From CBDDYU01 sp965235655 (GTDB taxonomy: Bacteria > Pseudomonadota > Alphaproteobacteria > Pelagibacterales > Pelagibacteraceae), in NCBI GenBank assembly GCA_965235655.1, contig CBDDYU010000002.1:310001-374000 (forward strand): 64,000 nucleotides of DNA, written 5' to 3'. A program made the translations under genes and the position numbers. The notes under the pieces were generated by a model that worked only from the letters and a program-made list of their open reading frames with translations, did no database searches and was not told where the DNA came from. Positions 54,383-62,837 of this stretch are shown here, piece after piece (positions within the stretch are counted from its first letter, which is position 1; the number at the start of each line of letters is the position of its first letter).

Positions 54383-54457
54383 GCCCGCGTAGTATAATGG
54401 TCAGTACGGGAGTTTGTGGAACTCTAGGATTTGGTTCAATTCCAAGCGCGGGTACCA
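54383..54457 (+). tRNA. tRNA-His(GTG) lacking encoded G-1
   Basis: 75 bases with encoded CCA. The anticodon stem GGAGT/ACTCT encloses TTGTGGA (anticodon GTG), and the T-loop is TTCAATT. Position -1 is T, not G, position 1-72 is a G-U pair and the discriminator is A73. This matches the known alphaproteobacterial tRNA-His that has lost the near-universal G-1. hisS starts 7 bases downstream. Confidence 0.95.
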
Positions 54458-54464
54458 AAAATAG

Positions 54465-55862
54465 ATGAATAAAGTAAATAAATTAATCCCTGGATTACCC
54501 TCAGGGTTCGAAGATCGATGGAACAAAAAATTACTTCTTAAAAAAAAGCTTCTAAAAGCGATTGAGAATAATTTTATAAAGTTTGGTTTTGATCCTTTAG
54601 AAACACCATCCTTCGAAATCAGTGAAAATATTGGATCTTTCTTAGCGGAAGATGAGGCCAATCCTATGTCTGATGTTTTCTCTTTTGCGGATGGGGATGA
54701 AAATATTACTTTAAGATACGATCTATCTAGTCCACTAGCTAGGTTTGTGGCACAAAACAATCAACAATTGCCCTCAATTTATAAACGTTATGCAATTCAA
54801 AATGTATTTAGAAATGAAAAAGCGGGCAATGCTAGATATCGAGAATTTATGCAAGCAGATTGCGATATTGTTGGCAATGTTAATCCAGCTCAAGCGAATG
54901 CTGAACTATGCAATTTAATAGCAAGCACTTTAATTGCTTGTGGTCTTAATAAAGATCAATTTACCATTAATGTTAGTAATCGAAAAATTGTTCAAGGTCT
55001 AATTGAAGAACTTAAGATTTCTGAAGAGAAAAAAATTAAAGTCATGCGAGCCATTGATAAGTTAGACAAGCCTGGATTTGGTTTAAAAGGAGTTGAGGAT
55101 CTTTTAAAAAAAGAAAGAAAAGATGCAAGTGGTGCAATTACTAAAGGGGCAGATTTAAATGATGATCAAGCCTCTCAAATTATTAATTTTTTAAAAGTAA
55201 AAGATTTATCAGAATTAAAAAATACCCTTCAAAATCCTTTATCCCAAGAAGGTATAAAAGAAATTGAGCAATTATTAGAAATAGTAAGTTACGGAAACTA
55301 CGCCAATCAAGTTAAAACAAATTTTACTATAGTTAGAGGCTTAGCCTACTATGATGGTTTTTGTGTTGAAACTGATTTAAATTTTAAAGCAACCAATGCT
55401 AAAGGTAAAGAAGTAGACATTGGTAGTGTTTGTTCTGGTGGTCAATACAATAAGCTTATTTCAAGATTTAAAGGAGTAGATATTCCAGGCACAGGTGTCA
55501 GTATTGGAGTTGATCGACTGTTGTTTGCAATGATGCAATTAGATCAAGTCAAAATAGATGAACAAAAACCAGTTATTGTCTGTGTTATGGATGATAAATA
55601 TTTAAAAAACTATTATGAAATTCTAAATACTTTAAGAGATAATAATATTAATTCAGAAATATTTTTAGATAGCAAAAAGAATCTTGGTAAACAATTAACT
55701 TATGCAAATAAAAGAGAGTGTCCAGTAGCTGTTATTTGTGGGGATAATGAATTTAAAGATAATACCATAACTCTTAAAAACCTTTTAGGCGTGAAAGGTG
55801 AAAATAATCAGAGCACAGTTCCAAAAGAGAATTTAATTGATGAAATCAAAAAATTTATCTGA
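54465..55862 (+). CDS. hisS: Histidyl-tRNA synthetase (alphaproteobacterial type)
   Basis: 465 aa class II synthetase. Motif 2 reads F-R-N-E-K-A-G-N-A-R-Y-R-E-F-M-Q-A-D (115-132), unlike the R-Y-R-Q-F-H-Q of most bacteria. The histidine-binding region is R-G-L-A-Y-Y-D-G-F. The divergent motif 2 is consistent with the alphaproteobacterial HisRS that recognises A73 without G-1. It is 7 bases after its own tRNA, and hisZ starts inside its 3' end. Confidence 0.93.
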   Translation: MNKVNKLIPGLPSGFEDRWNKKLLLKKKLLKAIENNFIKFGFDPLETPSFEISENIGSFLAEDEANPMSDVFSFADGDENITLRYDLSSPLARFVAQNNQQLPSIYKRYAIQNVFRNEKAGNARYREFMQADCDIVGNVNPAQANAELCNLIASTLIACGLNKDQFTINVSNRKIVQGLIEELKISEEKKIKVMRAIDKLDKPGFGLKGVEDLLKKERKDASGAITKGADLNDDQASQIINFLKVKDLSELKNTLQNPLSQEGIKEIEQLLEIVSYGNYANQVKTNFTIVRGLAYYDGFCVETDLNFKATNAKGKEVDIGSVCSGGQYNKLISRFKGVDIPGTGVSIGVDRLLFAMMQLDQVKIDEQKPVIVCVMDDKYLKNYYEILNTLRDNNINSEIFLDSKKNLGKQLTYANKRECPVAVICGDNEFKDNTITLKNLLGVKGENNQSTVPKENLIDEIKKFI

Positions 55863-56886
55863 AAAAATCCTTAAATCGGTTAAATCCAAAGGATTCAAAT
55901 ATATAGAACTACCTTCCGTTATTGAGGCCAATCATATCGTTCAAAGATCGGGTGAAAATTTTAGAAAATTTATATTCTCTTTTACTGACCAAAATGGCAA
56001 TGAATTGTGCCTTAGGCCTGATTTAACAATTGTATCCTGTCTTCGATATTTAGAAAACAATCTTAAAGGCAAAGAAAAAATATTTTATAGCGGTCAAGCC
56101 TACAGAAAATCACAAAATAAAAAAGATTCTATAATAAGAAATCAAATTGGTTTTGAAATCATCGGCTCTAAAGACGAAAAAAATGATGACAAAGAAATTA
56201 TTAATACTTCTTTAAAATCTCTTCAAAGTTTAAAATACTCATCAGGAATTTTAACCATTGGTAATGTTGAAATATTTAATTTACTTCTGTCAAAGCTAGA
56301 TATTCCAAAAAGATGGCGATTAAGACTTTCAAGACATTTTTGGAGAGAAAGTTATTTTAATGATCTATTAAAAAGATTAGAGACTAACTCTGATGTTGAT
56401 CCAACAATCGTTGAAGTAGATAAAAAACGTTATATTCAAATGTTAAAACAGGATCAATCAACTGTTATTGCTGGAAGATCAGTTGGAGAAATCTTAAAAA
56501 GATTTAATGATAAAATTAAAGATCCCAGAAGAACCAATAAAGGTCAAAGAGTTTCAAAAATAATTAAAGAATTTTTAAATATTAAGTGTCCAATAAGCCA
56601 AGCGGCAAAAAAATTAAATGAATTTTTCAAAAAATATAAAATTAATTTAGTGGTGGATCAAAAGTATTTTCCAATTTCAAATAATAAAGTCTCAAAATTA
56701 AATGTTATATTTTCTGCATCTTTTGGTAGACAGCTTGAGTATTATACCGGCATGGTTTTTAGAATAGATATTAAATCTAATTCAAAAAATAAAAATATTA
56801 TTAGTGGGGGTCGATACGATAAATTAATATTAGATCTAGGTTCGAATAAGCCAGTTGCAGCAGTAGGAGCTGCTTTAAATTTATAA
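55840..56886 (+). CDS. hisZ: ATP phosphoribosyltransferase regulatory subunit
   Basis: 348 aa HisRS-like protein lacking aminoacylation function, which complexes with short HisG to form histidine-feedback-regulated ATP-PRT. The HisRS-like fold is visible in L-R-P-D-L-T-I, Y-S-G-Q-A-Y-R-K and S-G-G-R-Y-D-K-L. The ATG at 55840 overlaps hisS by 23 bases; a TTG one codon earlier is a less likely start. It is followed by hisG after 4 bases. Confidence 0.92.
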   Translation: MKSKNLSEKILKSVKSKGFKYIELPSVIEANHIVQRSGENFRKFIFSFTDQNGNELCLRPDLTIVSCLRYLENNLKGKEKIFYSGQAYRKSQNKKDSIIRNQIGFEIIGSKDEKNDDKEIINTSLKSLQSLKYSSGILTIGNVEIFNLLLSKLDIPKRWRLRLSRHFWRESYFNDLLKRLETNSDVDPTIVEVDKKRYIQMLKQDQSTVIAGRSVGEILKRFNDKIKDPRRTNKGQRVSKIIKEFLNIKCPISQAAKKLNEFFKKYKINLVVDQKYFPISNNKVSKLNVIFSASFGRQLEYYTGMVFRIDIKSNSKNKNIISGGRYDKLILDLGSNKPVAAVGAALNL

Positions 56887-56890
56887 TTTT

Positions 56891-57580
56891 ATGAACAGCA
56901 TAATAAACATAGGTATTCCAAGTAAAGGTAGACTTCGAAAAGATGTTTTAAATATTTTTAAAAAAAAGAAATTAAATTTAATATCTGAAAGAGGAGAAAG
57001 AGATCTATTTGCTTCAATAAAAGGTCATAAAAATATTAAAGTAGTCTATTTACATGCGCGAGAAATAGTTCAAAGACTTGGAGATGGTTCATTAGACCTA
57101 GGTTTTTCCGGATATGATTTACTTAAAGAAAGTGAAATTAATATTCAAAACAAGATTAGTGTTTTAAAAAAATATGGCTTTGGTAAAGCGACATTAGTCA
57201 TTGCCATACCAGATGCTTGGCTTGATGTACAAACTATTGCAGATCTTGAGGAAATAGCTTTCCAATTTAAAGATCAAAAGAAAAAAAGACTAAGGGTAGG
57301 TACTAAATATCCAAACCTTACCAGAGAATTTTTATTTTCAAAAGGTGTCACTCAATTTCAATTAGTGGATAGTCTAGGGGCCACAGAAACCTATCCTTTT
57401 ACTGGTTCTGCAGAAATTATAACCGATATTACTTCTACCGGAGAAACTTTAAAAGCCAATAATTTAAGAATATTAAAAGATGGAGAAATTTTAAAATCCG
57501 AAGGCTGTATGATGATTTCTAAAAACACACAAAAAAATAAAGAAATTCAAAAATTAGCTAAATTACTTTCTAAGAATTAA
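56891..57580 (+). CDS. hisG: ATP phosphoribosyltransferase, short form
   Basis: 229 aa catalytic subunit for the first step of histidine synthesis, without the C-terminal regulatory domain of long HisG. N-terminal G-I-P-S-K-G-R-L-R is typical. The PRPP site is around E-I-I-T-D-I-T-S-T-G-E-T-L. The short form needs HisZ, encoded just upstream. A weak hairpin follows at 57610. Confidence 0.95.
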   Translation: MNSIINIGIPSKGRLRKDVLNIFKKKKLNLISERGERDLFASIKGHKNIKVVYLHAREIVQRLGDGSLDLGFSGYDLLKESEINIQNKISVLKKYGFGKATLVIAIPDAWLDVQTIADLEEIAFQFKDQKKKRLRVGTKYPNLTREFLFSKGVTQFQLVDSLGATETYPFTGSAEIITDITSTGETLKANNLRILKDGEILKSEGCMMISKNTQKNKEIQKLAKLLSKN

Positions 57581-57895
57581 TTATTAAAAATAAAATAATT
57601 TTTTTAAAGGACTTTTAATTTAAAAAGTCTCCTTGTGTCAAAACGAAGCCAAATAATTATTGATTTTATTGTATTTTTATTCAGCAAATTTTTATTTTCA
57701 AGCATTATTTGGTTCAAAAATTTTTAATGAAATAATATCTCTAATTAAAATTTTTTTTTAATCTTCTAAAATTTTCAAGAGTTAAATTTTTTATTAAGAA
57801 TTATTGTGTAATTTGATTAATACTAACTGTAATATTTAAAGTTTATAATAATTTTTTAATGTTTAATTAAGTATAATCACGGTTATAAATAAAAC
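57581..57895. other. 315-base AT-rich gap between hisG and rmuC
   Basis: Contains the weak hairpin GACTTTT-N6-AAAAGTC at 57610-57629, not followed by a T-tract. The remaining bases are mostly A/T with no convincing ORF, tRNA or repeat. It must hold the rmuC promoter. This is the longest gene-free gap in an otherwise very dense window. Confidence 0.5.
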
Positions 57896-58990
57896 ATGAG
57901 ATTCGAAATAGTTATATTATCTTTAATTTTTTTGGCAGTTTTAGTAGCCTTGTATCTTTTAATAAAGAAATTGCCTAAATCTCAAGATGAAAATAAAGAA
58001 GCAGAGGAAATAGCTAACTTAAAATTAGAGATTTCAAACTTAAGAGATACTTTAAATACTACAATCAACACATCACTAGGTGCAATGTCCACTTCATTTA
58101 ATAATTTATCAACTGGAGTCACTAAAGATATGACTGAAGCTTTAACTAAAGTGGATGAAAAAGTTGGAAGTTTTAATGACCAGGTTAAATTATTAAATCA
58201 AAGCCAAGAGGGCATTACTAAAATTCTCGCAGGAGTTAAAAAATATGGAACTTTAGCTGAATTTTCTTTGGATGCTTTAATTAAGGATTTATTGCCAGCA
58301 TCTCAATATATGACAAATGTAAAAATGAAAGAGGATACCAGTGAAAATGTTGAATTTGCTATTCGTCTTCAAGGTGACGTTATGGTTCCAGTAGATTCTC
58401 ATTTTCCTGTTGAAAAATTTAAAGCAATTACCGATGGTTATGATGCTGATGACAAAAAAGCAGTAGCAGAAGCCAGAACTAAATTGGCCAATGCTTTTAA
58501 AGCTAAAGCCAAAAGTGTTAATGAAAAATATATTGTTCCACCTAAAACTACAGATTTTGCAATTGTTTATGCACCAACTGAGAGTTTATACAAAGAGCTA
58601 ACTGAATATCAAGATCCAAGCACTAAAGAATTATTAACCCAAGAATTAATGAAAAAATATAAAGTTGTAATTTGTGGGCCAAATACTTTATCTGCTTATT
58701 TACAATCTTTACATATGGGCTTTCAGTCATTGAAAGTGCAAAAGGGTGCTACAGAAATTTATAATCATTTAAAAACAATTAGCACAAGATTTGCAAAACA
58801 TTTTGAAAATGTTGTTTTATTAAGAAAAAAATTAGAGGAAGCAATGGGAGTTGTGGATAAATTTGGAACTGATGCAAGATCTATTACAAGAACTTTAGAG
58901 AGCATTAAAGATCCTGAGCAGATTGAGAAGGCTGTAGAAACTGATAACGTAGAAAAATTTGTTGAACGAACTAAACAATTTAAAAATTAA
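57896..58990 (+). CDS. rmuC: RmuC-family DNA recombination protein
   Basis: 364 aa. An N-terminal membrane anchor (about 4-23) and a coiled coil (35-115) precede the RmuC nuclease-like domain (about 120-330, with D-S-H-F-P-V-E-K-F near 169-177). RmuC limits inversion between short repeats, probably as a structure-specific nuclease of restriction-endonuclease fold. It is followed 37 bases later by two nucleases, making a DNA-processing cluster. Confidence 0.9.
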   Translation: MRFEIVILSLIFLAVLVALYLLIKKLPKSQDENKEAEEIANLKLEISNLRDTLNTTINTSLGAMSTSFNNLSTGVTKDMTEALTKVDEKVGSFNDQVKLLNQSQEGITKILAGVKKYGTLAEFSLDALIKDLLPASQYMTNVKMKEDTSENVEFAIRLQGDVMVPVDSHFPVEKFKAITDGYDADDKKAVAEARTKLANAFKAKAKSVNEKYIVPPKTTDFAIVYAPTESLYKELTEYQDPSTKELLTQELMKKYKVVICGPNTLSAYLQSLHMGFQSLKVQKGATEIYNHLKTISTRFAKHFENVVLLRKKLEEAMGVVDKFGTDARSITRTLESIKDPEQIEKAVETDNVEKFVERTKQFKN

Positions 58991-59027
58991 TTTCTTTTTT
59001 TCTTCAATAACGTCTATAAGAAATTAC

Positions 59028-59714
59028 ATGAAGTGGAATAATAAATATAATTATCCTAAATCTACTAGGTCAATAATTCATGGTTCAAGACATTATGCAG
59101 TTAATCAAGAAAGCCTTCCTTCAGTGACAACTATTTTAAAAGCAACTGAGTCAGAGGAAAAAAAAGCAAAACTTGCCGAATGGAAAGAGAGAGTTGGTTT
59201 TAAACAAGCTGAAATAATTAAACAAGAAGCAAGTAGCAGAGGAAGTTCCATGCATGACTACTTAGAAAAATTTTTACTTGGTAAGCTTAATATGGATTTA
59301 TTAGGCGACAATACCAGGGAGAAGATGATGGCTGATCAAATTATAGAAAATGGTTTAAGAAATAAATTGGAAGAAATTTGGGGATGTGAGGCTACAATAT
59401 ATTATCCTGGAAAATATGCAGGAGCTGCTGACTGTATCGGTGTATATGAAAATAAAGAGACAATAATTGATTTTAAACAAAGTAATAAACCAAAAAAAGA
59501 TGAATGGATTGAAGATTATTATTTGCAGTGTGCCGCTTATGGTTTGGCCCATAATACTGTTTATGGCTCAAATATTTCTCAAGCGGTTATTTTGCTTTGT
59601 ACAAAGGACAATATGTTTCAAAGATTTATAATTGATGGTGAAAAATTCAATGATTATCAAAAAAAATTTTTACTAAAAGTTGAACAATTTTATGAACAAA
59701 GGAGAATGAATTGA
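59028..59714 (+). CDS. PD-(D/E)XK exonuclease, MGME1/phage-exonuclease-like
   Basis: 228 aa from the ATG at 59028; an upstream in-frame start at 58959 would overlap rmuC and adds 23 residues unlike the family. The core shows D135, D148-F-K150 and Q167-x3-Y171, the RecB-type PD-(D/E)XK triad and QxxxY motif. The N-terminal L-P-S-V-T-T-I-L and A-E-W-K-E-R-V-G resemble the mitochondrial nuclease MGME1 and some podophage exonucleases (recalled, not searched). Likely a single-strand DNA exonuclease. It overlaps sbcB by 4 bases. Confidence 0.75.
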   Translation: MKWNNKYNYPKSTRSIIHGSRHYAVNQESLPSVTTILKATESEEKKAKLAEWKERVGFKQAEIIKQEASSRGSSMHDYLEKFLLGKLNMDLLGDNTREKMMADQIIENGLRNKLEEIWGCEATIYYPGKYAGAADCIGVYENKETIIDFKQSNKPKKDEWIEDYYLQCAAYGLAHNTVYGSNISQAVILLCTKDNMFQRFIIDGEKFNDYQKKFLLKVEQFYEQRRMN

Positions 59715-61159
59715 ATTACGTAGTTTGGGATATCGAAACTGACTCAGCACAAACTGATTGGGCTACTATTATTGAAATAGGCGCAATTTTATTGGATGAA
59801 AATTTTAAAGAAAAAGAGAGATTTTCTGCAAGATGCCGAATGCCACAAGACCGTGTCCCATCCGCCACAGCTTTATGTATTAATAAATCTAATGTTGATT
59901 TAATTACTAAGGGAAATTTAAGCCATTATGAAATGTTGGCTCAAGTTGAAAAAAAATTTAGAGAGTGGTCTCCAGCAACTTTTTTGGGTTATTCTAGCAT
60001 TAATTTTGATGATGAGGTTATTAGAAAAGAATTTTTCAAATCCTTAAGAAAACCTTACTTAACTAACACTGAAGGCAATGTTAGGCATGATGCATTAAAT
60101 ATTGTTAAAGCGGCCTTTGCAATTGATGAAAATATTTTAAAAACTGAATTAAACGATAAAGGCAACAAATCTATGAAGCTCGAGTCTCTCGCTAGACTTA
60201 ATGGTTTTGAATCATCAGGAGCACACTCAGCTTTATTTGATACAGAATTAACTGTAAAAATTTTAGACTTAATAAGAAAAAAACAGCCCATTCTATGGAG
60301 TGAATATTTAAAAACTAGCAGCAAGGTTGTTGCTGAAAATTTAATTAAACAAGAAAATATATTTACTTTGAATGAATATTTTTATGGCAAAAGTTATTTA
60401 TATTTATGTGCACCATTGCATCCAAATTCTTGTGTTCACCCAATTTATAAATGGGGTCAAGCTGTAGATTTAAAAGTTGATGTAGAAGCAATTCAAAAAT
60501 TAAATTATGAAGATTTAAATAAGGAAATGAAAAAATCTCCTAAATTTTTAAGAACAATTAAATTTAATAAGGCTCCAATTATTTTAGAAAAAAGCCATGG
60601 AATGAAAGTTGAACCCTATAAAAAAATTGATCCAAGTTTAATAAGTAAAAGAGCTGAATTAGTTAAAACTAATGAAAAATTTTCTATAGATATTTGTAAT
60701 ATTTTAAGAGAAGCTGCTGAGGAAAAAATGGAGACTGCTTCCCAAGAAGATTTAGAACCTGAAGAAACAATTTATTCAGGAGGTTTTGAAACTTTTAATA
60801 AAGATGTTCCGTTATTTCAGAAGTTTCATACATCAGATTGGAAAGGAAAATTTGCCTTGCTAGATAAATTTAAAGATGATCGTTTAGTAATATTTGGTCA
60901 TAGTTTAATTTATAATGAAGCTCCTGAAATTTTACCAAAAGACATATATAAAAAAATTAAAAGAAGAATTGCTTCAAGGATATTAAGCACCAATAAAGAA
61001 AAATGGTGGACTGTTTCAGCATTTTATTCAGAATGTGACGAAATAAGAGAAAATGATGATAAAATGTTCTCATTCAAAACAGTTGATGAAAAATTGAAGT
61101 TTTTAGATGGTATCAATGATTACGTTATGAACTTGGAACAAAAATATTCAGATGCTTAA
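59711..61159 (+). CDS. sbcB: Exodeoxyribonuclease I
   Basis: 482 aa, 3'-5' exonuclease of single-stranded DNA. The DEDD motif I is D7-I-E9-T, later residues lie in F-D-D-E and H-S-A-L-F-D-T-E. The C-terminal SH3-like and helical parts are present. The start is TTG within TTGA overlapping the upstream nuclease. Forms a coupled pair with the PD-(D/E)XK nuclease. Confidence 0.93.
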   Translation: MNYVVWDIETDSAQTDWATIIEIGAILLDENFKEKERFSARCRMPQDRVPSATALCINKSNVDLITKGNLSHYEMLAQVEKKFREWSPATFLGYSSINFDDEVIRKEFFKSLRKPYLTNTEGNVRHDALNIVKAAFAIDENILKTELNDKGNKSMKLESLARLNGFESSGAHSALFDTELTVKILDLIRKKQPILWSEYLKTSSKVVAENLIKQENIFTLNEYFYGKSYLYLCAPLHPNSCVHPIYKWGQAVDLKVDVEAIQKLNYEDLNKEMKKSPKFLRTIKFNKAPIILEKSHGMKVEPYKKIDPSLISKRAELVKTNEKFSIDICNILREAAEEKMETASQEDLEPEETIYSGGFETFNKDVPLFQKFHTSDWKGKFALLDKFKDDRLVIFGHSLIYNEAPEILPKDIYKKIKRRIASRILSTNKEKWWTVSAFYSECDEIRENDDKMFSFKTVDEKLKFLDGINDYVMNLEQKYSDA

Positions 61160-61254
61160 TTTCCTAGATTTTTAGTACCAAGTTATTTGTTAATTAAATA
61201 AAAAAACTTCTTTTTCACCATTGAATAATTATTTGAAACAATTATATCAATAAT

Positions 61255-61572
61255 ATGCTTATAGACTTTAAAGACGAAGATTTTGACAGTAAAATTAAAA
61301 ACGAAGATGTATCTGTAATTCAATTCAGTGCAGCTTGGTGTGGCCCATGCAAGGCTTTAAAACCAGTGATGGACAAATTAGCTGATGAGTACAAAGGTAA
61401 AGCTGGTTTTTATTATGCTGATATCGAAGATGGTGGCATTAATACTGGTAGTGCAGCAGGCATTAGAGGAGTTCCAACAGTGATTATCTACAAAAAGGGT
61501 GTTGAGGTAGATAGAAAAGTAGGTGGCGTTCCTGAAGGTCACATGAAAGAATTTTTAGATAAGAATATCTAA
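61255..61572 (+). CDS. trxA: Thioredoxin
   Basis: 105 aa thioredoxin fold with active site W-C29-G-P-C32 and cis-proline region R-G-V-P-T. No signal peptide, so cytosolic. It is separated by 95 AT-rich bases from sbcB. The TAA overlaps the folC stop on the other strand. Confidence 0.94.
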   Translation: MLIDFKDEDFDSKIKNEDVSVIQFSAAWCGPCKALKPVMDKLADEYKGKAGFYYADIEDGGINTGSAAGIRGVPTVIIYKKGVEVDRKVGGVPEGHMKEFLDKNI

Positions 61573-62837
61573 TTTAAATTCAAAACTTCACCAGCTAAAT
61601 ACAAAGATCCGGTAATTAATATAATATCATTTTCTTTAACAGAAATTGATTTTATAGCTTCATAAATATTTTCTTTGTACTGAACATTTGGAAAGTTTGT
61701 TAATTTGTTCTTTAAATCTATTCCTTTGATTGAATTTGGCTGATTGGTAATATCGATAGTTGTTAAAGAGGAAATATCTTTAAAATATTTCATATAATCT
61801 TGATGATCTTTGTTAGCCATCATTCCAAGGATGATATGTTTGTTGCAATTAAGAGTTTGTAAGTGTTCGTTTAAAACTTTTGCACCAAGTGGATTATGAG
61901 AACCATCCACAAATAATCGATTATTTTTAGCTAACTCTTTCAATTTGCCAGAAGTTAATTCTTGAAGTCTAGCAATACTATGAATTTTTGTAACTCCAGT
62001 TTGTATATGATTTTCTTTGATAGATAAATTTTCTATAACTCTAGCCGTTGCAATAGCACTTGAAACATTTTCTAATTGAAATCCACCATGAATATTGGGT
62101 AGGGGAAGTTTTAAACCACCAAACTTATCTTCATAATAAAAGAAACCATTTTCTTTTAATGAGAAGCTATAATCTTCATTAAAGAAAAGTTTTTGAGATT
62201 TATTATCTGATATAGTTTTTTTTATACATTCGGTAACTTCTTTTGAGCTTTGTTTTGCAACAATAATAATAGACTTCAGTAATGATGAAGTTTTTTCAAA
62301 GATAATTTTTTCTACTGTTTGCTCGTTTTCTGGCAACCAGTCGAGATGATCTAAACCAATCGAAGTTACAATACTTGCTAAATTTTCTTTCAATATATTT
62401 GTTGCATCAAATCTATGAAATAAACCAGTTTCAACTAGATTAATATTATCTCTATATTCACTAGCTTTTTTAAAGAAAGCAGCTGTTAGAATTTCAAAAA
62501 ATGTAATGGGTTGGTTTTCGTTAGCTTCTTCTATTTCTTCAAAAAGATTTGCTAAATTTTCATCGTCTAGTTCTTTATTATTAAAAACAAATCGTTCATT
62601 TATTTTTTGAATATGTGGGCTTGTGTAAATATTACATTTAAATTTTGCTTCTTTTAAAATAGCAAATAACACTTGGATTGTTGAATACTTACCATTGGTA
62701 CCAATAATAGAAATTGCTTTAATTTTATCTTGAGGATTTCCTAGCTTTGTACAAAGATTTTTTACTCGATCTAGAGAAAGGTCTATTTCTTTAGGATGCA
62801 GCTTTTGTAAGCGATTGACTATCTTCTGTAGTTTCAT
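61569..62837 (-). CDS. folC: Folylpolyglutamate / dihydrofolate synthase
   Basis: 422 aa Mur-ligase-fold enzyme adding glutamate to folates. The P-loop is G46-T-N-G-K50-Y-S-T; the family normally has G-K-G-S here, so Tyr51 is unusual. N-terminal helix and C-terminal ligase domain are intact. The start overlaps accD by 47 bases. In alphaproteobacteria accD-folC is a standard pair. Convergent with thioredoxin, sharing stop-codon bases. Confidence 0.92.
   Translation of the reverse strand: MKLQKIVNRLQKLHPKEIDLSLDRVKNLCTKLGNPQDKIKAISIIGTNGKYSTIQVLFAILKEAKFKCNIYTSPHIQKINERFVFNNKELDDENLANLFEEIEEANENQPITFFEILTAAFFKKASEYRDNINLVETGLFHRFDATNILKENLASIVTSIGLDHLDWLPENEQTVEKIIFEKTSSLLKSIIIVAKQSSKEVTECIKKTISDNKSQKLFFNEDYSFSLKENGFFYYEDKFGGLKLPLPNIHGGFQLENVSSAIATARVIENLSIKENHIQTGVTKIHSIARLQELTSGKLKELAKNNRLFVDGSHNPLGAKVLNEHLQTLNCNKHIILGMMANKDHQDYMKYFKDISSLTTIDITNQPNSIKGIDLKNKLTNFPNVQYKENIYEAIKSISVKENDIILITGSLYLAGEVLNLN

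Noticed and set aside
57610..57629. Hairpin after hisG as intrinsic terminator
   Set aside because: Only 7 A/T-rich pairs and no following T-tract, so termination is not convincing.
58959..59027. Upstream start extending the PD-(D/E)XK nuclease into rmuC
   Set aside because: The extra 23 residues are hydrophobic and Asn-rich without family similarity; the ATG at 59028 gives the expected N-terminus.
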